Origin: Asterella californica
Taxonomy: Eukaryota; Streptophyta; Marchantiopsida; Marchantiales; Aytoniaceae
Length of the DNA stretch: 64,000 nt
Assembly: GCA_036924285.1 (NCBI GenBank)
Contig: JAYKYS010000007.1
Coordinates: 14,260,001-14,324,000, forward strand
Reading direction: 5' to 3'
Within the stretch, counting starts at the first letter, position 1. Every line of letters begins with the position of its first letter. Made by a program: the position numbers and the translations under genes. Below, piece after piece: positions 21,388-34,840 of the stretch. Below the pieces are notes generated by a model. The model did no database searches, was not told where the DNA came from, and saw only the letters and a list, made by a program, of their open reading frames with translations.

Positions 21388-24300
21388 ATGGATGGAGCCG
21401 TCGGGTTTGCAGATGAAATTGGATTGAAGAGGTTGCTGGTTACAGCTGCGTCGGTGCCGAGCTGGGAGTACGCTGTATTGTTGTTGGTAATTGTATTAGT
21501 TTGGCTCTATGATGTTCTGGAGTTACACTTCGTGGGAGATGCTTTAAATGCATGGAGAGGCGATGCTGTGCATCTAATTTATAACCCGAGATCGAGTGTT
21601 GCAGCTCAGTTGCTTTCCAAATGCGAAACTCTGACTAAAAGGTGATAGTCTCTTTGGCAGCATCAATTGTGTGGCAGACTTGCAACTTCGGCAGTTCGAC
21701 GCACGATCTCTAGTTTATTCTGTCTGCAACATGGTCAGGAGTTAGCCCTTGTTAGGACTTTAGGCATACAGAACATTCACGGGTGAGAAGTCGTGTAACA
21801 AGAAAATTCGTCAGAGTTCTCGAAGGCCATGAAATACGAAGTAGTAGCTTCTCTCTTTTAAGGTGATGAGAGGGTGAGATTTTCTCGCAAGGATTCTGTT
21901 GGTATTTATGGGGGAATGCGGTAGTTAAAAAGTGTTCGACGATTACGGATTTCTTTCTATTCCAGACTTGGGAAACATAATAGGTCAACAATTTCAATGT
22001 ACTCTGCGTTGGATGACTTTCTGTTGTAATTCAGGTATTTTCCCACACCCTGGCTTGCCAGCCCACATCTGCAGACTCTTTTCTTCCAGTTATTCGGAAG
22101 ATCACCCAGAGTTGATTACCAAAGGTATGCATCTTTCTTCTCCGGTACTCGCAACTGATCATAACTATGATATCTTTTCACAGAGGAAAACGGCTGCAAT
22201 TTGTAGTTCCCTAATCTCTAAGTCGTGTACCGTGGTGAGAAGAAGGTGCCATGTATGTACCGCAACATTCCTGCAGTATTGTGGTAGATCAGGTGACTGA
22301 GTGACCTCAGATGAAAGTATTTGTTCTCGAGAAAGAGTGAAGCGAGGTAGCTGGGAAATGTATAACAACAATTGAATTACAAGACTTGGCAGAAGGCAGG
22401 ACCAAGTTGCAAACGACTTCACACCTTTACCATGAGATCGATGGCATTCCCGGGTCTTGGTTGTGATCGAGCACGTGACAAGAAGTAGTTTTCAGAACTT
22501 AGTTATTCAGTCATTGTCGAGGAACAAGTAGAAGCATCCGAATTCCAGTAAGATATTGTCATCAGGAGATTGATAGAAAGTATTGTCCGTTTTGGTAGGC
22601 AACTGTATATTACTCCAGATGGCGGAACCATCGCTCTTGATTGGGTTCATCCATCGTCAGGCAAGATTCGCTCCATAGTTTGAATAACAGCACTTGTCGT
22701 TGACCTCATGGGTTACCAGTCTCTTCTGCCACTGAATGAAGGCAGTAGAGAGTTTCTGACGTCCTTTCTAAAGCTTGGATTGTGAAAACTCAGTTGTAAC
22801 ATCTTTTGTAAAGCTAAGTCCGACAAGTTTTGTCGACAAAACTGTGGCAGTTACGGTTAATGGGTGTGGTGAAGACACGCGTCAGGCTTCGGCTTCTGAT
22901 GAAACTCCCACCGTCGTCATAGTTCCAGGACTCACGAGTGATTCCAGTAATCACGTACGTCCAAGGCGCAATTCGTGTCATGAAGTTTTGGCATTCCTGT
23001 TGGAAGTTGTCTCAGTTTTATAAGTTTCTGTATAAAGTTTATTGGCGTACTACCGACGGGGTCCTCACTCCAGGCTGGCCACATGCTTCTAGAAGCTTAC
23101 ATGTGTACTCTTTTGCCCTGTGTCAAGCAGTACGTAAAGCACCTAGTGAAAGGTCTCTCTGACAAGGGGTGGCGAGTTTTAGTTATAAATCACCGTGGCC
23201 TTGGCGGGGTCTCTATAACTGTAAGTCCTGACCCTAGTAATCGATTGGCATAAGAGATAAACTCGATCGTCGTAGCTCCCTGAGTTCAGTTTCAAAGATC
23301 GATCCGAAAGGTGATTTCATTATTCCCAAGAATACATCACTTCTAACTTTTGGAGTTTACATTATTGCCAAGATTCGTCACTTCTAACTTTTGGAGTTAT
23401 GCTGCAGTCAGATTATTTCTACAATGCAGGGTGGACAGAAGACCTACGTAGACTCCTTCCTTACGTACAGCAGAAGTATCCGAAGTCGCCCCTTCTAGCA
23501 ATAGGCACAAGCATCGGTGCCAATATTCTGGTGCGTATATTGCAGTGACGGTTTTCAGGATTCTCTTGTTGTTATACTCGTTCTGGTTCACGGGAGTTGG
23601 TTTCTGAGGTGAGTTCACAAAGAAACCCTCCGGAACAGAATAGTAACTCCTAGACTGATGAGGCCCTGCTGAGTTGGGAATTTCTTGAATTCTAGTTGAT
23701 CTCCCTTTCCTTCTCATCTGTAGCCTGACCCTCTCGGCTATGTGCTGAAAATGTCAGAGACCAAGGTTGAAGTGCATGCCAGGGAAATGTATTACCAGCA
23801 TGCTTGGCATGTAATTCGTGGTAGTTAGGTATTTGGGTGTTTAAACACACCTACTCATTACCTACAGCTGCGTCAGAGACAATTGAGCAGAAAGTTGTTC
23901 GAACGATTTTCTGGACGAGTACCTATGCTTGTTGATCTCTGGTTCGATTTTCACGGGTTACCTTCAAGTGTATGTGGAAAGCTCTTGCGTTGTCCTGCTA
24001 TACGCGTAGGCGGTTATAAACTTGTTTTGTTTCATGGTACCCTCGTATCGGGATATCATATTGTTTCCTTCTTGTTTGGAGCTTAACAATGGTGCTGATA
24101 AAGTCGGACTACGGTTGAGGTGCATGACAGGGACGTGTGAATACCAGCATGCTCTGCGTATATGGTCGTTAGTATTTGTGTACACACCTTCTCATTACCT
24201 ACAATCGTGTCAGTGAGTTTTGAGCAGAAGTCTGCTCGAAGAGTTCCTTTTTCCCCGAGTTTGAGGATCTATGCTTCTTGGTCGCTCGCGCACTCTCTTC

Positions 24301-27300
24301 TCTCTTCTTTCCTTTTTTCCCTTAGGTTACTTATCATTCGCTTGATGTATGTCTGTTCACTGCACATTCTCATCTTACTAGATATGCATAACCCTTTATG
24401 GTATGTAATTCATGTTAAAAATTTACTAAACCTCTTTCTTTTGCTCTTTTAGACCTCGTTTCCTTTTCTACGTTAGAAACAGTATACGCATAGGTATGTC
24501 TGCACTGCATATTGTACTCTATATTGCACTTCCATTACCAGGGAGTACAGTGTGTAGGTGCTCTGTGCTACACATTCCCGTTGATCCGCCCCTTGGTTAC
24601 AAACATTCGCTAAATTGATGCTTAAAGTTAGCGCACATTCACATCCCTCTTTGCTGCTCACTATGTACTTCTCTGTAAAGTTCTCTGGGTTTTGGGCACG
24701 TTTATGAGCACGGTTCTTGATTCCAACTGCTGTACTCATGGCCCCGACAGAAACCTCTTGCTTCATTCGTGTTAGTTGCAGATTCATTTTGGACGTTTCA
24801 TTCCAACTAAATGCTAGTCCATTTGCACGGCTGTAACTCAGATTGCCGTCTGCATTAGAAAGATCATGCGTATAATCTAACTGCACTGCATACTGTACAT
24901 GTCATCCATACTGCACGTACGCACCAAGGGGAACAATCTCAGGAAATCTGCTCTGAGCTGGACATTCCCATATGTTTGTCCCCTGGTTACAAACACTAGC
25001 TAACTGAGGAGTACAGTCAGCACACATTCAGACCTCTCTATGCTACTTACTATGTACTTCTCTGGGCTCACTTTTCTCGGGTTACCCGAATTGTGTGAGG
25101 ATACTTCTTTCATCGAACTCCTAGCCTCGTGGACCGACATATACTTGTCTTATTTCCTTTCTTCTACACATTTGCTAGCCGGGATAGACGCAACCTGGTA
25201 ACACCTCTGTTCATTACAATACTCCTGTAGTTGCTACCGTTACTGCTTACATCTTTACACACCACACCTGAATTAGTTAGTCTGATAGGTGGAGAGCTAT
25301 TACGAGAGCCCGCTTCATGATGCCATATAGATGCGATATGGTTGTGATTTCTACTCAGCTTTTTACGCTTTCAACTCATTCTAAAGCTTCTCTATGATGT
25401 CCTAACCTCCTTTCTTTATGGTCCCTATGTTTCCAACCTGACGCCTTGCAAGCAGCCTGACGGAACTAAACAGGACCTACAATTGCAGATTCGAGATTAA
25501 GCTAGGTTGTCTTTGATCTGCTCCTGTGCCACTTAATGTTCCTCCTAGTGCAGTTGTTATCTGACCGTACTATATATTCCTTTGGACCGAACAAACATAA
25601 TTCCTCAGCTTCGACCTTCAAGCAGGTTCTTGTCCCACCTTGTACCATATTCTGCTAACACATAACTGTCCTCATTGCTCTTTCAGTCTTCTGCTTGCAT
25701 CATTATAGTGTTCGTTTCGCTGCCATTTCTGCTAGTTATTTGGTCACTTACATGTAAAGTTACGTTGAACCCCTACCTATGTTCGTTTATGGGCAGTCTT
25801 CTGCCAAGCTCACCGATCGGCCACTATACAAAGACGGGGCGGTCACTCAAAGATATTCTGGAATTGAATAGAAACTCCTCCACGAATAAGGCCCTGCTGA
25901 GCTCCTAATGTCCTCAACTTCGGTTTGTCACCTTTACCGCTCATCTATAGCCTAACCCACTATGCTGATGGTGCCCTCATTTCGGAAATCGTCCTGTCTC
26001 GTTCTTTTCTGGAGCATTAAAATGGTGCTGACGAGTCAGAGTACGGTTGAGGTGCATGCCAGGGGATTGTGAATACCAGCCTGCTCTGCGTATGTACATG
26101 ATCGTTAGGTGTTTCAGTGCACACCTACTCATTACCTACTGCCGTGTTAGTGGATCCGAGTTTGTGGATCTATGCTTCTTTGATCGTTCGCTGTACTGTT
26201 TACTGTCATAACCGTACATTCTCTATTCCTTTCTCGGTTAAGGTTACTGCATCATTTGCCCCGAAGTATGCTACCTGTTCACTGCACATTCTCATCTTAA
26301 TAGATATGCATTGACTCTATACGACGCCATTGATTTTATGACTTTACTAATGCATTCTGTACGTTGCATTCTAACTAATGCTAGCTTCTTTTAAGCTGTT
26401 ACACCTCGGCTTCTCTTCTACATTAGGATAGATCATGTGCATATTTCTGTCTGCACTACATACTGTACATGTGATCTTATTGTAAATACGAGGGGAGACG
26501 ATCTCTGGATATGTGCTCTATGCTACACATTCTCGCACGCTTGTTCCCTGGTTAGAAGCATCCCCTAACTGAGGCTTCAAGTTGGGCACACTCACAGCCC
26601 TCTATGCTACTTACTTTGTACTTCGTTGGGTTCAATCTTTGCGGGGCCTTAAGTGTGGGACGAGAGTTCTTCCATCGAACTGCTATAGTCATCTCCGGAC
26701 AGTACATCTTCTACACATGGCTTTTATGAATTCTCTTCACCGTGAACTATGTTTACATCGGGTCTGAACTAAAGCGACACCATCTGGAAATATTTCCAGG
26801 TAAAGTACCTGGGAGAAGAAGGGACAAAGACACCAGTAGGTGGTGCTGTGGCAATTTGTTGTCCTTGGGATCTTGTGGTAAGATTGCACTCCACGTTTAT
26901 TACTGCACCCCTTTCTGTGGCCTGTGGTGTATCACTATTGACTTCATATTACCCCCATGCTGTCAAGAGAAAAAAAGCGCTTATTTTATCTTACGAACAG
27001 ATAAATACTTTTAAGTGATACGTGCAAATTTCAATCAGCTTTTGGACAGATTCTTGTCAAGGAGGTTGGTACGTCGTGTTTACAGCAGAGCATTAGCTGC
27101 TGGTCTCTGTCAGTATGCCCAACTGTAAGACACTTTTCTGTGACTTTGTGCACATTTATTCAGGTGTGTGACAGATTCATTCAAAGAAAGTGGGTTCAAG
27201 CCCTTTACAACAAAGCTCTAGCAACTGGTCTTTTTCAGTATGCCCAAGTGTAAGTCCACCACACTTTTGGGTCAATAGATGATAGATTGCATGCTGTGAC

Positions 27301-30212
27301 TGGTGGCATATAGATTCGGGTCATCTTTCTAATCAGTGTTTCTTGCAGACACCAAACTGCTCTTTCGCGGATGATGGACTGGAATCTTCTTAGCTCGGTT
27401 AGCTCACCACCTTTGTGTGACCTCACTGAGTTGCTAACGGACATGCATCAAACATTCTTCAATGAGTCATGTATTGTACTCCATGTTTTTGTCGGCCACT
27501 GAAGTGTACCTTAGTGTTCCCCTAGTCAGCCCTTCCAGTCATATGTCTGCTACACTATTTAAACTTGACCATCAACGTAGCCGTGATCATAACGGAAGAT
27601 CCTGTCAAATAATTGACTCTGTTACCTGACGGAGTATACTTTACAGTTCTGTTCTCGTGTGATTTTGTTGGTGGAAAACTAACAGATCTACCCTTGTGTG
27701 GTTTTATTCAGTCAAGAACTGTTAGAGACTTTGATAACCACTGCACTCGACATGTGGGGAAGTATGAGGTAATTCTCCGTTTGGAGATCGTAGTGATTAT
27801 TTCTCTTGAACCTCGGCGTGGCATGTCTCTGGTTTTCGTTCATCCCATGTAATCGAGTAACTTTGAGCATGTTGTCGGATGTAGACTGTAGATACATATT
27901 ATCGCAGGTGCGGGAGTGCGCAGTTTCTGGAAAGCGTCGCCGTTCCACTTCTGTGCGTTAGTGCTGAAGACGATCCCATCTGCACCAAAGAAGCCATTCC
28001 ATACGATGAATGCAGGTAGTTGTTACCCGTTTTATTAAGCTATGCTTGCTACTTTTAGGTACTTATCAACAAGTTTGTGAGGCTATATTTAGCTACTCCT
28101 GTCTCCTACTTGTTCACATGGAGTTACATGGCTTGTATCGAGCTTCGGCTTTCTCCTGAATGGATCGAAATCATTTTGTCTATTCGATCAACGTACAGTT
28201 GGCCATCTCATATATGTGCAGGGTGAACTCCAATGTGCTACTTGCTGTGACGAAACATGGTGGCCACCTTGGGCACTTTGAGGGGTTAACTGCAAAGTCT
28301 ATTTGGTATATTGCTTCTCTCCTGGACATGGAAGTTGGAATGTTTCAGCTTTGATTTGTACTTACTGTGAGATTTGTAAACTAAGTACGAATTCCTGTAT
28401 TGTGAATGTAGATGAGCAATCCATACACAGTGTAACGTGCAATACAGAACACCTGTAGTGATAGTCGACAAACGTAGTAACCTTGCGATACGGCTTCTTA
28501 TCTTCTCGGTCTCGTGAATATTAGGAGTTTCTTTGGGAAGTTTGTGTTTCATTCATGATGAGGTTGCAGAAGCTTGATTGCGTCACATCCTTGAACTTTG
28601 GCAGGTACGTTCGTGTCATAACTGAATTTTCAACGTTTCTTCTTTCTAGTTCTCTCCTGCATCGGCAAATCGAAGTGAGTATATATCCACCCTTTTTATC
28701 TGAAGTATCAAACGTATCGAAATGAAATATAATGATTGGTCTCCAGGAATAAAGTAGCCGTGTCCTTTTGAGGCTTTACGTGGCTAGTGTACAGTTTGCA
28801 TTTTACTATTGCCCTTGGGCATCGTTGGTGGGATGCAACTTAAGTAGAGCTCGAGGAACGTTAGTGCTTTCAAGTAGTCACCGGTGCTCATCCGAACATT
28901 GTCGTATTGTGGTCATATCTATGGATACCCGCATCAGCTTGACCCGTCCCTGTCCCTCATCATACCAGCGTCAATATGCATTCAAACCTTAGGTCAGGAG
29001 CTGGTGATACAAAGGAGAGTTGATTGGTTATATTGGCCTGAACGTTCAGAGTCTTGAATCTGCGAGCACGAGAATGGGGTCAGACATCGACCAGGGCCCG
29101 TTCTTAGCTTTGGGTGACGACTGTAGAGTGGCTGCCGGTGTGGAGGATTCAAGTACTGTCTTTGAAAGGCCAGCAGAAACATCAGAGTTGAGACCGGAGG
29201 CATCGCTTGAGGAGATTGATCCACTGGTTGGCCCTCAGTTGATTAGGGACAAATCAGGGAGGTTGGCTTCAGAGCAGATGGCAGAGGATGGGAACTATGT
29301 AATGGTCGCTGACGATTTTGGTGGTCCTCTTTACAAGCGTGTGGCTGAAGAGTTTGAGAAGGGAGATGCTTTAACTAACGAGAGCAAAGGGGACAAGCAG
29401 ATAACTGGCCAAACAACGTTCAGATTGCAGATTCGAAGTTTCTCAGAACTGATGGCTCTGCAGTCCGTTTTGTCGCAACTTCTACAACAGGTGTTGTTCA
29501 TTTCAAATACAATTATTTTATTGTGCATAATAAATTGCTGTTAGATTGCTGTTAAGTTGCTGTTTTAGAATCTATGCTTGCAAATAATCCTCATCGAATT
29601 GATCGTTACGATGGAAATACTAGCTAACAATGGAGTCTCATTCAAGGAGTCAACGAGTCTCATTCACGTATAAGCAGGTGGGAATTATGAGCGGTGGTGT
29701 GGCCTAAGTCACCTTCACTCAAAGAAAGGCGAGACTTTCTCATCACAAGCTATCCTGCTCACTACCCCGTCGGTTTGTCTCATATGTCGCAGCTACGTCA
29801 GCAGTCCTCCGTCCCTGGCGAGTCTCGCCAAGATGCAGCTTCTGTAAATGTGGAGCCTCCCAGTCAAAGCAGAACTCTCGCAGGTCCAACACCTTTGAGT
29901 TCATCTTTAACGTTTGGTTACGGGGACAGTCAGAAGGAGAACAAGCAGAAGGCACCTGCGAAGGTATCAGTTCAGAACTCCGGCAAGAAAACGTCGCGTC
30001 GAGAAACAGAGGGAGGCCTATTGGTGAAAGCTAACCCTGAGAAGAAGGACCTGGCCAGTTATTTGGCATCGCAGAACAGGCGAACTTTCTGGCTTCTGAC
30101 GTACATTGCACTTATCACAACAGTTCCCTTCTTGGGATCTGCTTTAATGGTAAGAACTCGAGGAAAAATTCTGCAAGTATTCTCCCGGCACTGGGGAAAG
30201 TACAGTTCGTAA
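21388..30212 (+). CDS. Alpha/beta-hydrolase, EMB8-like plant family, 15 exons plus one duplicated exon
   Basis: Exons: 21388-21641, 22035-22124, 22599-22660, 22851-22954, 23131-23220, 23408-23530, 26800-26877, then 27039-27124 or 27164-27249, 27349-27397, 27712-27768, 27885-28015, 28222-28305, 28605-28674, 29050-29490, 29793-30212. Phases match at every junction, giving about 712 aa. Residues 26-50 form a membrane segment (YAVLLLVIVLVWLYDVLELH). The core shows FPTPWLASPHLQTLF, the oxyanion-region PGLTSDSSNH, NHRGLGG, the nucleophile elbow GTSIGAN (Ser), DDPICTKEAIP (acid) and KHGGHLGHFEG (His), so the triad is complete. The C-terminus has an acidic linker and a second hydrophobic segment (FWLLTYIALITTVPFLGSAL). 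Family members are membrane-associated hydrolases of unknown plant substrate. An AATAAA at 30258-30263 supports ending at 30212; alternatively a donor at 30150 could join 30630-30725. Intron 3 uses a GC donor (22661). Confidence 0.88.
22661..22850 (+). other. GC-AG intron in the hydrolase gene
   Basis: Exon 3 ends TCAG and is followed by GCAAGA instead of GT. The acceptor GTGGCAG at 22850 restores phase 1 and gives GTT-ACG-GTT. No GT donor nearby keeps both the conserved DGGTIALDW sequence and the frame. Confidence 0.65.
23531..26799 (+). repeat. Large intron 6 of the hydrolase gene with diverged tandem duplications
   Basis: Unit A (TGAGGTGCATGCCAGGG ... CACACCTACTCATTACCTAC) occurs at about 23755-23960, 24105-24290 and 26035-26215. 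Unit B (TCTGCACTACATACTGTACA ... TGCTACTTACTATGTACTTC) occurs at about 24480-24690, 24850-25075 and 26440-26640. Stretches around 23610-23750 and 25855-25980 (AAGGCCCTGCTGAG) also match each other. The order of units suggests an old duplication of 1-2 kb plus a shorter local one. There is no coding content; the other introns of the gene are mostly 100-400 bp. Confidence 0.65.
27039..27249 (+). other. Tandem homologous exons 8a and 8b of the hydrolase gene
   Basis: Exon 8a is 27039-27124 and 8b is 27164-27249. Both are 86 nt, both start in phase 0 after an AG and end before GTAAG. They encode DRFLSRRLVRRVYSRALAAG and DRFIQRKWVQALYNKALATG, each followed by a QYAQ block; 15 of 28 residues agree. 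Only 39 nt separate them. Because 86 is not a multiple of three, using both, or neither, shifts the frame and soon meets a stop; retaining the 39-nt spacer gives CTG-TAA at once. So only one copy per mRNA can be productive. 8a restores the family's usual YAQLHQ; 8b gives YAQVHQ. Confidence 0.75.
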
Positions 30213-30257
30213 GAGTTCTTTGACCGAGTTTAAAGTTCCGTGCCGTCAGTGAAGTAC

Positions 30258-30263
30258 AATAAA
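30258..30263 (+). terminator. Polyadenylation signal of the hydrolase gene
   Basis: AATAAA, 46 bases after the TAA at 30210-30212, in an A-rich setting. It favours the longer last exon over an extra downstream exon. Confidence 0.5.
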
Positions 30264-33200
30264 CCTAATTGCTTAGTAAAGGACAGCCTTTCTTGCTCCC
30301 GTGTTAGATTACAATAATTGAACCAAAGCATATGCAGTTATGAAACTCTGCAAACTTTGCGATATTGTTTCATGACTGGCGTAATGACACGGTGACAGTG
30401 TTGAGGTTGACTGGTTCGATTGAGCCAGCAAACGAAAGATGGTATGTGCAACCGGTACAAGTTCAGTTCATCTGAAATATTTATATTGCTTAACAAAGTG
30501 TTGTTCGAAGTCAGTTCAAGGTTTATTATTCGTCCTGTGTACAACGACCAGTGACATAAAAGGGTATAAAGGGCAACAAAGAACCATTCCCTGTCTTGCG
30601 ATCTGCCAAATTCTCTCTATTTCTCGCAGTTCCGAGTATTCTATGCCAGTGGAAGTTGGAGTGAACAGCTAGTTTACAATGGTATGGATGGAATAGCTGA
30701 AGTATCAGTTAGTGACAATCGTTAAGCTTTTATTTAGTCATATGTTATCAAGTGGGATGTGTTTGTAGAAACGATGTCTATGATACAATTTCGATTCCAT
30801 CAAATTGTTAAAAGTCTGATTGACATCTAAGCAGCTATAGGGATTCGATTGCGGAGTCCTGGATCCGGTTGATATTTCCTGAACAACAATTCGTCAGAAT
30901 GAAAGTAGAGATATTCTAGAGAGAGGCGGCAAGCCCTGGGTCGGAGAGTACGAAGGAGACTTCCTATTACGAAAGGCTTGAAATGGCTCGTACGCACTCG
31001 ATACGTCCCAGTGTTCCCCGGACCCACAGAGTTTCATGCCCTTTGGGTACGACAGGGGAGCATTAAACTTAAAGGGCAAAGAGGACAGATTCTTATGTGA
31101 TCTTCGAGTCCTTGCGAGCATAATGAAGTCCCTTGTGGAGCTCCTTTGGTTTGGAATTTGGATTCATGCCTGAGCAAGCAACGGTCAGTCTGATGCGCTC
31201 GCATATGGGGTACATGTAGCCTTTTGCATTATAGGCTGATGGAATTTGCATTGGGTGTTCACGAGCATTTGACGAGTTGCATCGCATTTTTGATAAGGGA
31301 TAACTTTTGAATTCTATATGCTTCAGTTTTGATGTCTACGTATTATAGCCCTTGTTTCCTCACAATGGAATAGTTAATTATCCTGAATGCGCTAATTATT
31401 CCGATTGTGTTGATTTTTGGCCTTAGTATAGATTGTCTTTTGTTCCTCATCGTTTTTGTTTCTTTATTTGTATTATATATCGATCTTTAGATTTCTTTTT
31501 ATGATTTGTCCTAGGTATTTATGTGCTAAGGATAGGTGTTTGGAATAGAAGTAGTACAGATTAAGATCTGTAGGCTGGAATGTAGTCGTTATCAATATTA
31601 AATTTGGAAATGATGTGACTGAGGAAACTGAGATCCGACACACATGTGTGAAGTAAAGGGACTGGCCGAGTTAAACAGATTCTCATAGTGGCGACTAGAT
31701 ACTAGATTGAGTTGAAGACTGACGTTGAGAATGAGCAAATATGAAGCACCAAACGTCCCCCTGGAAGTCGTTGGGTGTGGGAAAACTGAATTCTGAAATG
31801 TTCAATTGCTTCCGGATGTCTAACCGGAGATAAATTGGTATTGGTGTCTTTTTGTTGTAGGGAACTGGTTGTATGTTACGGTGTAGGGAAGTATTGACGC
31901 TTGTCAGACTTGAATCCATCCCTCTTAAGATTGTATGGTTTGACTACACCCTTGATAAAAAACAATAAGTTTAGCAAGTTTATCGTTATGTACAAAATAT
32001 TGCACAAGACAATACGGGACCGCACAGGTTGGTAATTTGTTGTAATATATTATAAATTGAAATTTTTATGAATCATTAGCTGTTGACATGCACGTCTCGC
32101 ATTTAGATGACATGACATGTTTACTTATTGAATCTCTTGTCGTCTGTCAAAGATGCAGTCAAATAATGCAATGTAAACAAGGATGAGGTGCAATCAAGTA
32201 ACTCTTTGTGTTGAAGATCAACACATATCATATCATATATCGATGGGTCATATATCTATTTTGAAAATAATTATAAGAAGGCAATGCACAGAGTTTAAAA
32301 TTTTGACAAACAAGTGTCAAATCTGACGTTGAGATACAATATCAAAAATTCCGTAGTTATATGTGTTTTTCATTATATATATTTTGATAATCATTTAAGT
32401 ATAAACACATCACTGCGTGTCCAAAATTCAGTATCAAGTGATCCTTCACCTCAAGTTCACTTATTTGGTAATTTTGGTAGCTCGTACGTCTCAAGGAAAC
32501 AAGGAGTAGACTTCTTCCGTCTTGTCATTGTCCAAAATACGTCGATAAGGATGGAGGAGTATGCTCTGAGACAGAAATTCACACAATAAAGCACCTTTTT
32601 GCTAAAACGAGAACTATGAAGTGGAGGAGTTGAATAAGTCTCAATATGATTTGCATCTGATCCACGAGCATACGGTCCAAGCGCATGATATGTACAAGGT
32701 TCTCTGTGAGTGACAACTAGTGTACCTGACTTCACCAAGAGTGTTGTTTCATCTTCCTTTTATTCATAGTATGATAGTTGTAACCAGTACTCGACCGCTT
32801 GGATTTGGCTCCGTTCAAAGTGGAATCTTATCAAATTGTTTTGAACTCAAACCGTTTTGAATCTTTGAAACCGAACCAAAACAGAACCTCATTATTTAAA
32901 ACTGAATCTATTTGGGACCCATCACATGTCATGATTCATTCAAGAAAATGATTAAAGTAATATTCTTTCATGCAAACCGAGTCACTACAAGATAAGACCG
33001 AATCACCAAGAGATAAGAGAAAACAGAACTAGAACAGAACTAAACCGCTTTCCAATCGTTGGAACTAGAAGTGAACCTTCACATCTAAAACACAATCGTT
33101 TTGCAACTAAAGCAGACCAGAAAATATTGTTCTAATCTGGAGCCAATCTCTAGATGTAAGGTCTTTTTTAGTGGAACGGATGTAACGGAGTCCACTAAGA

Positions 33201-34840
33201 ATGTTGTCTCTCCTCCTCTAAATTCTTTTGACTTTGTGGTCATTGGTACTAGATGGCTCTTTTCTTAAAGTATCTGTCGACTATATCAGTATTTTCTTTA
33301 CTTGACACAAATCATTAAGTTAAAAGAAAGTCCTCTCCATTACAGCGCACGGTTATTTAATATAATTTAATATATGTTGCCACATATGACACATCTACAG
33401 CTTTACAAGTTTAGAGTGAGGATATCCATCCTCTTCCGTATTTTTGTTTGATTTTTCCTTGGATGATTGTGGCATGGGCTTGCCAATTGAGCGTACAGAA
33501 CTTGTGTCATCTTCTCAACATCATTTCTTGTGAATAGCAAGTTCAAGCTTCTACTTTTTCTTTCACATGTCCTTTCAAAATTGAAGGGTCAGAAATTTGC
33601 GTACATATAGTCATCACACTAGCAAAAAGCAGTTACTTTGTTGAACTCAATCATCTGAAAGAGTTGCAAGTGTTGCGAGAATCATTGAGCAAGTGTCGTG
33701 TGTTGGATGTAGCCTGTAGCATGTGCGCGGACGCAATGGATTATAATCATATTATAACATGTTGTGTAATTTATACATGCATTTTATTTGTAAATACAAG
33801 AATCCTGAAATGAGTCGTGCATAGAATCGGAGTATCTTTTTACGACGTGCAATTGAGATGATTTGGAGTGGACATGCAATTCGCATATTGGTGTTTCGAG
33901 TGATTGTCATATCTATCTATGACATCTCTATGCCAAGTTGGATAAGCTATATAATGGTGCTAACATGGTCTATGGGGTTGATTTGTGACGATTCGAGGTG
34001 ACTAGCATGTACGTTAAACTCTAAGAAGATTTAGAGCAACAATATCATATTCATGTTTTGGCTATGTGAGTGCTGATTTGGATGAACAAGTGGTCCATTT
34101 TGATTCACTACAAGTGAGAATTTACATGTGACAGTGAATGCTCACTCTGGCAAATCTCTAAGTTACCAAATTTGTCCATTTTTCAGTTTTTGTTCTTAGT
34201 GCTTACGTTGTCCATTGCTTGTATTTGGTTTTACAATTTTTGAAGCTAGAGCACTAGAGGTTTGATCAGTGCTACACCATTTGCTTTGCTTTTGCAACTA
34301 TTTGCACATTCATTTCATTGAAAAGTAAAAAAAGTTGTAAGTTTGTTTCTAGTTTGTTTTTTTCTTGATTAATAATGAATATGATAAGTATTCTTTTAGA
34401 AACTTGAACCATATTCTGATTAGTATGTACATGACTATAAAACGAGTTAGCTTTTGACTAAACTTGAGCTACATCATATTCTTAAATTTGTTCATGAAAC
34501 TTCATGTATCGTCTAGTATATCAACTTATGCATCATTGATATATACTTATGTGCTAGGCTCAAGCATGTATAGACGCTTGTGAGAATCATGACAGATTAA
34601 ACCCTTCTAGAGGCTAAATGCAAGCAATGGAATGAGATAATGAATTTGAGAAATAGATATCATATGATACATACATTCTCTTATGAATGACTAGAATGAA
34701 CGACATATAGGTGAATGACTAGAATGTAGCTTTAGGGAACAAAGCATTCTAGTCTATGATGATTCTGACTTATCGATCCAATTTGAGAAAATTCATAATA
34801 TTTGGTTTGATATTATTGATGACTTTTATGGTACCAAGTC
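30264..34840. other. Long AT-rich intergenic region
   Basis: No supported gene. GC is still moderate to about 31300 (possible transcript end or 3' UTR), then falls. About 32780-33130 is full of diverged AACCGAACC / GAACCAAAACAG-type phrases, perhaps an old satellite or retroelement remnant. Frames are all short and unrecognisable. Confidence 0.45.

Noticed and set aside
27881..27908. Acceptor at ATTATCGCAG (27908) for exon 11
   Set aside because: It would start in the wrong phase; the acceptor GGATGTAG at 27884 keeps frame and adds the family's TVDTYYR residues.
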